Of a stretch of 64,000 nucleotides of DNA, positions 17,411 to 24,895 are shown piece by piece (position 1 is the first letter of the stretch; each line of letters starts with the position of its first letter). A program made the translations under genes and the position numbers. The stretch is from contig OZ244776.1 in the NCBI GenBank assembly GCA_965219515.1, forward strand, positions 3,038,001-3,102,000. The letters run 5' to 3'. Source of the stretch: Ilyomonas sp965219515 (GTDB lineage: Bacteria; Bacteroidota; Bacteroidia; Chitinophagales; Chitinophagaceae). The notes below the pieces were generated by a model, which worked only from the letters and a program-made list of their open reading frames with translations, was not told where the DNA came from and ran no database searches.

Positions 17411-19726
17411 ATGTTGAAAACACTTTCTGTTCTTACATTTTCTTTTTTTGTTGTTTGTATTGTTTCGGCGCAAAACAAATCGTCTGAGAATCTGGTGCAA
17501 TATGTAAAACCAATCATCGGCACGCAACGTATGGGTCATACCTATCCCGGTGCTACGGTTCCTTTTGGCATGGTGCAGCTAAGCCCAGATACCGATACCA
17601 TTCCGTACGAAATGAATGGCAAATACAATCCCGATGTTTATAAATATTGCGCGGGATATCAGTATGATGATACAACCATTGTGGGTTTTAGCCATACGCA
17701 TTTCAGCGGAACGGGGCACAGCGATTTGGGCGATTTTTTAATCATGCCAACGGTTGGCGCTTTGCAGTTGAATCCCGGTACGGCAAGCAATCCGGCAAGT
17801 GGTTATCGCTCGGTTTTTTCGCATGACAACGAAACGGCAGAAGCAGATTATTACAAAGTAAAATTGGACAGCTATAACATTCTTGCCGAACTAACGGCAA
17901 CCACGCGCGTGGGCTTTCATCAATATACATTTCCCAAAAGCGACAGCGCGCACATCATACTTGATTTGATGTATAACATTTATAATTACGATGATAAAAA
18001 TGTATGGACTTATCTGCGTATTGAGAACGACACGTTAGTAACCGGCTACCGCGAAACAAACGGCTGGGGCAGAACGCGCCGGCTTTATTTTGCCATCACA
18101 TTTTCCAAACCGTTTTATGCGTATGGCAATCAAAACTTTTCTAAGAAACAGGTGTATCGCGGCTTCTGGGGAAAATGGAATCAAAGCCGCGATTTTCCTG
18201 AGTTTGCAGCCCGTCAGTTCCGCGCTTATTTTGATTTTAAAACAGATGAAGGCGAACAGATAAAACTCAAGTTTGCTTTATCGCCGGTTAGCATGAAAAA
18301 TGCCTTGGTAAATCTCCGCACCGAAGCACCCGGATGGGATTTTGAAGCTGTAAAGCAGCAGGGACAAGCTTTTTGGCAACAGGAACTTAGCAAAACAATC
18401 ATACAAACAAACGACATAGCCGAAAAGCAAAATTTTTATACATCGTTGTATCATGCTTATATCGGCACTACGGTTTATATGGATACCGACAGCTCGTATA
18501 TGGGTTTGGATAAAAATGTTCATACCGCAAAAGGCTTTACCAATTATACTACGTTTTCGCTGTGGGATACCTATCGCGGTCTTTATCCGTTGTTCAACAT
18601 CATACAACCGAAACGCAACAGCGATATGGTGCAGAGTATGCTGGCAGATTATAACCAAAGTCCCGAACACATGCTTCCCGTATGGCTGAACTCTGCAAAC
18701 GAAAACTGGTGTATGACGGGCTATCACTCAGTGCCGGTGGTGTGCGATGCCATTGTAAAAGGCAATGCGCCGTTCGACCAGAACAAAGCGCTGGATGCGT
18801 GTATCATAACATCCGATCACCGCAGCTATGAAGGCATTGGGTTTTACATAGACAACGGCTATGTGCCCGAAGATAAAAGCGGTTCATCTGTATCTAAAAC
18901 ATTGGAGTATGCATTCGACGACTGGTGCATTGCACAAGCCGCAAAAAAACTAGGCAGGAATGATGTATATGAGAAATATATGAAGCGCGCAGATAACTAT
19001 AAAAATGTATGGGATGCTTCAAGCGGCTTTATGCGCCCGAAAATGAGTGATGGCACCTTTAGAAAAGAGTTCGACCCGTTGCGCACCATTGACGAAGGCT
19101 TTATTGAAGGTAATGCCTGGAATTACAGCCTGTATGTTCCGCAGGCACCCGATTCGCTGATTGCCCTGATGGGTGGCAAAAAAAAGTTTGTTAAGCACCT
19201 TGATTCCCTGTTTACCATGGAACTGCCGGATAAATATTTTGCCGAAACGGAAGACATTACACGCGACGGCATTATCGGCAATTATGTGCATGGCAACGAG
19301 CCTTCGCATCACGTAGCATACTTATACAATTTTACGGATGAACCCTGGAAAACACAGCAGCGCATCCGCCAGATTTTGCCCATGCAATACAAAAACACGC
19401 CGGATGGTTTGGGTGGAAATGATGACGCCGGGCAAATGAGCGCGTGGTATATTTTCAGCACGCTGGGCTTTTACCCGATTGCTCCTTCATCCGATCAATA
19501 CTGGCTGGGAAGCCCTGCAATTGATGCCGCTGCTTTGCAATTGGAAAATGGAAAAGCATTTACCATAAAAGCCATCAATCAAAGCGATAAAAATGTTTAT
19601 GTAAAAAAAGTATTGCTGAACGGAAAACCGTTGAGTAGAAGATACATCACGCATGAAGAAATTATGAACGGCGGCGAGCTTGTTTTTTATATGACAGCCA
19701 AAGCTCCAAAAGCTCCCAACCCCTAA
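17411..19726 (+). CDS. GH92 family alpha-1,2-mannosidase
   Basis: 771 residues. A cleavable signal peptide (to about residue 20, VSAQNKS) sends it to the periplasm. Family 92 motifs are strong: GTQRMGHTYPGATVPFGMVQLSPDT, GFSHTHFSGTGHSDLGDF, SLWDTYRGLYPL, GNEPSHHVAYLYNF and GGNDDAGQMSAWYIFSTLGFYP, including the Ca-binding and catalytic acid regions. These enzymes trim mannose from N-glycans with inversion. There is no SusC/SusD pair beside it, so it is not in a polysaccharide-utilisation locus. The final codons (KAPNP) run into a CCCCTAAAGGGG repeat that supplies the stop. Confidence 0.94.
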   Translation: MLKTLSVLTFSFFVVCIVSAQNKSSENLVQYVKPIIGTQRMGHTYPGATVPFGMVQLSPDTDTIPYEMNGKYNPDVYKYCAGYQYDDTTIVGFSHTHFSGTGHSDLGDFLIMPTVGALQLNPGTASNPASGYRSVFSHDNETAEADYYKVKLDSYNILAELTATTRVGFHQYTFPKSDSAHIILDLMYNIYNYDDKNVWTYLRIENDTLVTGYRETNGWGRTRRLYFAITFSKPFYAYGNQNFSKKQVYRGFWGKWNQSRDFPEFAARQFRAYFDFKTDEGEQIKLKFALSPVSMKNALVNLRTEAPGWDFEAVKQQGQAFWQQELSKTIIQTNDIAEKQNFYTSLYHAYIGTTVYMDTDSSYMGLDKNVHTAKGFTNYTTFSLWDTYRGLYPLFNIIQPKRNSDMVQSMLADYNQSPEHMLPVWLNSANENWCMTGYHSVPVVCDAIVKGNAPFDQNKALDACIITSDHRSYEGIGFYIDNGYVPEDKSGSSVSKTLEYAFDDWCIAQAAKKLGRNDVYEKYMKRADNYKNVWDASSGFMRPKMSDGTFRKEFDPLRTIDEGFIEGNAWNYSLYVPQAPDSLIALMGGKKKFVKHLDSLFTMELPDKYFAETEDITRDGIIGNYVHGNEPSHHVAYLYNFTDEPWKTQQRIRQILPMQYKNTPDGLGGNDDAGQMSAWYIFSTLGFYPIAPSSDQYWLGSPAIDAAALQLENGKAFTIKAINQSDKNVYVKKVLLNGKPLSRRYITHEEIMNGGELVFYMTAKAPKAPNP

Positions 19727-19731
19727 AGGGG
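19720..19731. repeat. CCCCTAAAGGGG palindrome at the GH92 stop
   Basis: A perfect 12-base palindrome whose TAA is the stop codon of the mannosidase. It is the same word as in the 8438-8556 pair. Confidence 0.75.
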
Positions 19732-19830
19732 AGTTTCGAGTAGTGTAAATAAATTTGAATCTGATTCTACTTTGAATGAAATAAGGTAACGAATAATGAT
19801 GAGGCTAAAAGTTTCTCTTTAAGAGATGGG

Positions 19831-20778
19831 CTACATTCCTTTCAGTTTCTCCCACATTTCAGGAATACGTTTTATCCATACCAGTTCTCTTCTTTTTATA
19901 CCAGCATCTTCTGCCGGGTATCCAAAATATGTTTTGCCGCCCTGTAAGGAAGAAGGCACGCCGCTTTGCGCAAGTACGGTTGCATTGGCGCCAATGGTAA
20001 GTGTCTTGCTGATGCCAACCTGTCCCCACAACGTAACGCCATCTTCAATTACAACAGCTCCGGCAATACCAACCTGTGCGGCAAACAGGCAGTTTTTACC
20101 AATGTCGCTATCATGCCCGATATGCACCATGTTATCCATTTTGGTTCCGCGCCCGATCCGTGTAGATGCCGTAACGCCTCTGTCAATGGTGCAGCCTGCG
20201 CCTATTTCCACATCATCTTCTATCACCACATTGCCGCAGCTTTGCATACGCTTGTACCATACATCCCGGTTCTTTTTTGTGTTGTAATAAAAGGCATCGC
20301 TGCCAATTACAGAACCTGCCTGTATTACTACATTATCACCTATTGCTGTGTAATCATTTATAGTAACATTGGCATGAATGATACAATGCTTTCCGATGGT
20401 TACATCTTTACCGATAAATACATTCGGCATCACAACGGTTCCTTCACCAACGATAGCCGTATCGCTGATTAATTTTGTTGCAGGTGTAAACGGGCGAAAA
20501 TAATTTGCGATGGTTAAATAAGCTTCAAAAGGCTGCTCCGATACAAGCAATGTTTTACCAACGGGAACCGCAACATCTTTTGTATTGATAATAATATGCG
20601 AAGCCGCGCTTTGCAGGCACGCATCATAGTATTTCGGATGATCTACAAACACGATATCGCCTGTTTCTACCTTGTGTATTTCATTAATGCCGGTGGCCGG
20701 TGCCGTTGCATCGCCAACAACTTCTGCGTGTATCAATCCGGCAAGCCATTGTGCCGTTACAGGTGCAGGAAACTTCAT
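19831..20778 (-). CDS. lpxD: UDP-3-O-(3-hydroxyacyl)glucosamine N-acyltransferase
   Basis: 315 residues: an N-terminal uridine-binding domain followed, from about residue 105, by left-handed beta-helix hexapeptide repeats (IGKDVTIGKHCIIHANVTIN, IGSDAFYYN..., IGRGTKMDNMVHIGHDSDIGKN) and a C-terminal helix. It adds the second hydroxyacyl chain in lipid A synthesis. It stands apart from lpxA/lpxC, so it may be a second LpxD copy, as is common in Bacteroidota. Confidence 0.92.
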   Translation of the reverse strand: MKFPAPVTAQWLAGLIHAEVVGDATAPATGINEIHKVETGDIVFVDHPKYYDACLQSAASHIIINTKDVAVPVGKTLLVSEQPFEAYLTIANYFRPFTPATKLISDTAIVGEGTVVMPNVFIGKDVTIGKHCIIHANVTINDYTAIGDNVVIQAGSVIGSDAFYYNTKKNRDVWYKRMQSCGNVVIEDDVEIGAGCTIDRGVTASTRIGRGTKMDNMVHIGHDSDIGKNCLFAAQVGIAGAVVIEDGVTLWGQVGISKTLTIGANATVLAQSGVPSSLQGGKTYFGYPAEDAGIKRRELVWIKRIPEMWEKLKGM

Positions 20779-21151
20779 GCGTTTTTGTTTTGCTTATATC
20801 AAAGATAACAGTCACAGATAAGAAGAATTTTATAAAAAAAAATTGTTGCCTGTTAAACTGAATTGTTGCTTCCTGTTTTATTTTCCTTACTTGTTATAAC
20901 AAGCTACAACCCTTACCGGCAAAGGGTTTCAGCCTATTGTACGTTCATTGGTAAAATCAACTTATCTACTTACCAGGCATTGAAATAAATATAATGCACA
21001 TCATGCTGACTGTTTTGTGTATAAAAAATACAGGATTTTTTTTTGCATTGGTGAAAACTATATTTAATATTGTGTTGGGAATGATGTTCCCGGTACTTAC
21101 TAACCCATCTACATAGCGAATCCCGCAACCAAATGCGGGATTTTTTGTTTC
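20779..21151. other. 373-base leader region with orphan terminator
   Basis: Between the divergent lpxD and rluE-like genes. No protein frame is visible. Toward the right are a small stem GGGAA/TTCCC (around 21077-21091) and a complete terminator (21119-21146) only 6 bases before the rluE-like ATG. The region could encode a short RNA or a regulatory leader of the downstream gene. Confidence 0.45.
21119..21146 (+). terminator. Orphan Rho-independent terminator / attenuator
   Basis: AATCCCGC (21119-21126) pairs with GCGGGATT (21135-21142), running into TTTTTT. No plus-strand gene precedes it, so it must end a non-coding transcript or regulate the next gene. Confidence 0.75.
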
Positions 21152-21736
21152 ATGAACCGTTACTTCATTATCTACAAACCATATCTGGTGTTATCGCAAT
21201 TCACATCAGAAAAAGGACAGCAAACGCTGGCTGACTTTTTCGCTGTTCCGAAAGATGTGTATGCGATTGGCAGGCTTGATTATGACAGCGAAGGCTTGCT
21301 GATTTTAACCAATGATAAAACGTTAAACCATCGTTTATTAAATCCGCTTTTTATGCACGAAAAAGAATATTACGTGCAGGTTGACGGTGCCATTACAAAC
21401 GAAGCCATCAGGCAACTGCAGCAAGGTGTTAGCATCAATATCAATGGTAATATGTATCATACAAAACAATGTAGGGCCGCGCGTTTACCCGATAATATCA
21501 ACCTGCCGGAACGCAAGCCGCCAATACGCTTTCGAAAAGAAATTCCTGCGCCGTGGATCAGCCTGATTTTAACCGAAGGAAAAAACCGGCAGATACGAAA
21601 GATGACAGCAAAAACAGGCTATCCGACATTGCGGTTAATTAGGTGGCGAATTGCAGATATTGAATTGGGAAACATGCAGCCGGCTGATATGATTGAAATG
21701 AGTGAAACGATAATTTATAAAAAACTCCGCTTGTAA
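21152..21736 (+). CDS. rluE: RsuA/RluE-type pseudouridine synthase
   Basis: 194 residues with no S4 domain, as in RluE (23S rRNA U2457). It begins directly at the catalytic domain (YFIIYKPYLVLSQF), has the active-site GRLDYDSEGLLILTND with catalytic Asp, and ends with TEGKNRQIRKMTA...LIRWRIADIEL. It isomerises a uridine in 23S rRNA; the exact site is inferred from length and lack of S4. Confidence 0.88.
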   Translation: MNRYFIIYKPYLVLSQFTSEKGQQTLADFFAVPKDVYAIGRLDYDSEGLLILTNDKTLNHRLLNPLFMHEKEYYVQVDGAITNEAIRQLQQGVSININGNMYHTKQCRAARLPDNINLPERKPPIRFRKEIPAPWISLILTEGKNRQIRKMTAKTGYPTLRLIRWRIADIELGNMQPADMIEMSETIIYKKLRL

Positions 21737-21776
21737 TGAACATATGATAAAGCAACAAGTTGTTAATTGATAAGTA

Positions 21777-22304
21777 TCAGTTTTGTTTATTATTCTTAGC
21801 GAAGCTTTGTGTTCTTTGCGTCTCCATGGTTTGCATCTGCAAAGCCTCATCACGCTTTACTTTATGCCAGTATTTTCCTGCCACAAATAAAAATCCGAAG
21901 CTTTCGCCGCGTTCTTTTTCCAGATGTTTGTGATGCATTTTGTGCGCCCAACGAATCACTTTTACATAACGCTTGTTGCTGTGCGTAAACCATTTAAACC
22001 GCTGATGAATGATGATGTCATGAACAAAAAAATAAGCCAGTCCGTACAATGCCAGCCCAACGCCGATGCACACTACCCAAACATGATGGTACATGCTGCC
22101 AAGCATGATGCAAAGCCAGCTTGGAATGGCGAAGATGAAAAAGAAGGCATCGTTTTTTTCAAAGAAGCCGGGATATTTTTTATGATGATCTTCATGCAGA
22201 TACCAAAGAAACCCATGCATCACATATTTATGAATGAGCCATGTTGCGCCTTCCATAACAAAGAAGGTTGCAAGCACGATGAAGATGTAAAAAAGCCATA
22301 TCAT
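21777..22304 (-). CDS. crtZ: Beta-carotene hydroxylase (CrtZ type)
   Basis: 175 residues, membrane-bound di-iron enzyme with the four His clusters HKYVMHG, HEDHHK, HDIIIHQR and HKMHHKH. It hydroxylates carotenoid beta rings. It overlaps the upstream carotenoid gene by 4 bases (ATGA), so the two are translationally coupled. The last 20 residues (METQRTQSFAKN...) derive from an intergenic word repeat and are not part of the family fold. Confidence 0.92.
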   Translation of the reverse strand: MIWLFYIFIVLATFFVMEGATWLIHKYVMHGFLWYLHEDHHKKYPGFFEKNDAFFFIFAIPSWLCIMLGSMYHHVWVVCIGVGLALYGLAYFFVHDIIIHQRFKWFTHSNKRYVKVIRWAHKMHHKHLEKERGESFGFLFVAGKYWHKVKRDEALQMQTMETQRTQSFAKNNKQN

Positions 22305-22996
22305 AGAAATATTCTTAACAATAAGAAAAACAGAATTTGTATAATAAACAAATGTACTGCCAACCGGTTGTTTTTGTTGAAAGGCAGCAGCCGGAAAACT
22401 GTTAATAATGCTGCGCTGATTAAAAACCAGCAGGTATAGTTGTACAAAGGAATCGCGCCATTGTTCAGCCAGCGCCAGTAGCCAAGCTTAACGGCAACGG
22501 GTTCTATAACAAAGTCAAAAAGAGTAGCTAATAAGGCGCCGTCTGTTATAAAGGAAATGAGTTGCACAGCAGGCTTTACCTCTGTATCCATCGCCTTTAG
22601 CTTTTTGTTAGACCAGCCATAAATTTGCGATGAAATAACACCGGTGCAGTAGATGATAATAAACCAGTTAACCCCAATTAAAAGCGGCACGCCATGATGT
22701 ATAACGCCCAGCACCGTACCGTATTGATAATTGCCGAACAGCATACCGGAATTTACACCAATCAACTCAACCGTAAACCCCACTACATAACAGCAAATGA
22801 CAAACAAAAAAAAGGCAGCGTTTTTTTGCTTTTGCGTGATGACAAGCAGCAATGCCATGATCAATAAATTCAATGGCGTGTTTTGTATAAACCAGTCTTT
22901 ATACGACGTAAATAAAATACCGATGGCGCCGCTTACATGAAACAGCAGCACAATAAACAAAGCGGCGTTTTGCAGCGTTATGTTTTTAATGCGCAT
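22301..22996 (-). CDS. Carotenoid biosynthesis protein, DUF422 (CruF-like)
   Basis: 231 residues with about seven membrane helices. The end DFVIEPVAVKLGYWRWLNNG..PLYNYTCWFL matches the DUF422 pattern 'D-x-x-x-x-P ... W-W ... P-x-x-N-x-x-W-F' found in CruF carotenoid 1',2'-hydratases. It probably hydrates or otherwise modifies the carotenoid end group. It overlaps crtI by 11 bases and crtZ by 4, a tight operon. A lycopene-cyclase role is less likely because the CrtYcd motifs are absent. Confidence 0.78.
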   Translation of the reverse strand: MRIKNITLQNAALFIVLLFHVSGAIGILFTSYKDWFIQNTPLNLLIMALLLVITQKQKNAAFFLFVICCYVVGFTVELIGVNSGMLFGNYQYGTVLGVIHHGVPLLIGVNWFIIIYCTGVISSQIYGWSNKKLKAMDTEVKPAVQLISFITDGALLATLFDFVIEPVAVKLGYWRWLNNGAIPLYNYTCWFLISAALLTVFRLLPFNKNNRLAVHLFIIQILFFLLLRIFL

Positions 22997-24488
22997 GTTT
23001 CCGGTTTTGCATGTCTTGCGCTACCATGTCGCTCATAATTTTTGCGCTTTGCAAACACAGTGGAATACCACCGCCGGGATGCACGCTGCCACCTACAAAA
23101 TACAAACGTTTTAAGGCTTTGCTAAAGTTGGGATGGCGAAGAAAAGCAGCCATGCGACTGTTAGAACTGGTGCCGTACAAAGAACCCATATAAGATGACG
23201 TATTGCTTTCTATCATTACCGGGTCAAGCACCGATTCCGTTTCTATCAGCGGTTCGATGTCGGTTTGCAACAGGCGGTTTAGTTTGGCAATGATGTTCTT
23301 TCGCAACTGGTTCTGCCATTGCTTTGTGTACTGACCAGAATTTGCCGGCGCGTTTACCATTACAAACCAGTTTTCTTTTCCCTGCGGCGCTTGTATACCG
23401 GGCTCGCATTTGCCCGTAATGTTGATGTAAATGGTAGGATCGTCGTATAGCGATTTTTTATTAAAAACAGAATCGAATTCTTCTTTATAATTACGGCTGA
23501 AAAAAATGTTGTGCAATTCCAGTTCAGGAAACAGTTCATCAATTCCCCAATAAAAAATAAAAGCGCTGCTGCTGCGCTCCTGTTTCAATATTTTTTGCGC
23601 CTTGTATTCGTTTTTCAGCAGGTATTTGTAAGTAAAATAGACATCCATGTTGCTGATTACCGCATCGGCAAAATGGTTCACATTATCCGCAACAATTCCC
23701 TTCGCTTCGTTTCCGGTATAAATAATGTTTTGCACCGGTGTATTAAAATGAAAAACAACGCCTTTTTTTACAGCCAGTTTGTAAAGCGCATCGGCGATGC
23801 TTATCATGCCGCCTTTCGGATAATACACGCCTTCGTTGTATTCCAGATGCGGAATTACGCTTAACATGCCGGGCGCTTTGTAAGGATTGCTGCCGTTGTA
23901 TGTAGCGTAGCGGTTAAAAAGCTGCACGGTGCGCACATCGGAAAAACTGTGTTTATTTATTTTATCAAATGAAGAAAACAGATAACGCGGCGATGTATTT
24001 ATCAGCGCCTTCATAACCGGTGCTTTATATAACGTGCTTCGTTTGTGCAGCGAATAATTCAAAAAAATGCGGCCGGTTGTTTCGTATAATTTTTTTGAAC
24101 GCGCGATGTACTCTTTTACGTTTTTTTCTTTTTCGCCAGTTTTTTCCGATAACTCATTTGCCAGCAAATCTGCATCGGAAAATCCGTTGATAATGGTTCC
24201 GTCTTCATAAAAATATTTGCAGGCAACCGGCACAGATTGATATTCAAAATATTCATCAATAGGCTCATTCGCCAGAGCGAATAATTCTTCAATATTTTGC
24301 GGCTGCGTAAACAGGCTGGGACCGCCGTCAAAACGATATCCTTTTTCTGTAAAAAAATTAATCTTTCCGCCTGCGCAATCGTTTTTTTCAAACACCGTAA
24401 CCGTAAAGCCCTGTGCTGCCAGCCTGATGGCAGATGCCAAACCTGCAACGCCTGCGCCAATAATAATTGCTGTTGACTGATGTGCCAT
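22986..24488 (-). CDS. crtI: Phytoene desaturase
   Basis: 500 residues from the ATG at 24488; the 59 codons above it are non-homologous. The FAD-binding dinucleotide fold AIIIGAGVAGLASAIRLAAQG is at the start, followed by FEKND..GGKINFF and YRFDGGPSLFTQP, and the end has the bacterial desaturase signature FVGGSVHPGGGIPLCLQSAKI. It introduces the double bonds that turn phytoene into a coloured carotenoid. It leads the operon crtI-DUF422-crtZ. A phytoene synthase (crtB) is not in the window. Confidence 0.95.
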   Translation of the reverse strand: MAHQSTAIIIGAGVAGLASAIRLAAQGFTVTVFEKNDCAGGKINFFTEKGYRFDGGPSLFTQPQNIEELFALANEPIDEYFEYQSVPVACKYFYEDGTIINGFSDADLLANELSEKTGEKEKNVKEYIARSKKLYETTGRIFLNYSLHKRSTLYKAPVMKALINTSPRYLFSSFDKINKHSFSDVRTVQLFNRYATYNGSNPYKAPGMLSVIPHLEYNEGVYYPKGGMISIADALYKLAVKKGVVFHFNTPVQNIIYTGNEAKGIVADNVNHFADAVISNMDVYFTYKYLLKNEYKAQKILKQERSSSAFIFYWGIDELFPELELHNIFFSRNYKEEFDSVFNKKSLYDDPTIYINITGKCEPGIQAPQGKENWFVMVNAPANSGQYTKQWQNQLRKNIIAKLNRLLQTDIEPLIETESVLDPVMIESNTSSYMGSLYGTSSNSRMAAFLRHPNFSKALKRLYFVGGSVHPGGGIPLCLQSAKIMSDMVAQDMQNRKHAH

Positions 24489-24701
24489 AACATGAATGAA
24501 AGCGCCAAAGATACTTTGCATAGAACAAGACCGAAAAGAAAGAAGGCGGCGTATTTTTTTACACAAGATTTGATAAGAATATGTAATTCCAACAACAGAC
24601 TTATTGTTAATGCAAGTGCAATGAAGTGAATGAACGAAACAAAAATTTATTGAAATGTTTCGCAATACTTATTTACAAAAAAGATACAGCCGCAATGAAC
24701 A

Positions 24702-24857
24702 ATGATTATATCTGAATTAAAAAAAGGCAATACAGTTGAAGATGTATTGCCTTACAATAATTTGATATTGGATTCCGAAACGGGTACTTCGCCTGCCCCG
24801 CCGGATGTTTGGATGAACCCAAAAATATTCTACCCGCCGCAGCTTTTCCTTAAATAA
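24702..24857 (+). CDS. Possible 51-residue small protein
   Basis: An ATG at 24702 opens a 51-codon frame ending TAA at 24857, within the 407-base gap before mutL. The peptide starts MIISELKKGNTVEDVLPYNN and ends in a Pro-rich PPDVWMNPKIFYPPQLFLK. Codon choice is not obviously random. An inverted repeat GGCAATAC/GTATTGCC lies inside it. I recognise no family; it could be a chance frame or the remnant of a longer gene. Confidence 0.3.
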   Translation: MIISELKKGNTVEDVLPYNNLILDSETGTSPAPPDVWMNPKIFYPPQLFLK

Positions 24858-24895
24858 AAATTAGTTTTACATTGTGCCTCATTAAATTATTTTAA

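Noticed and set aside
24721..24755. GGCAATAC/GTATTGCC hairpin with a T-run on the minus strand, looking like a terminator
   Set aside because: No minus-strand gene precedes it; it lies inside the possible small frame and could be chance.
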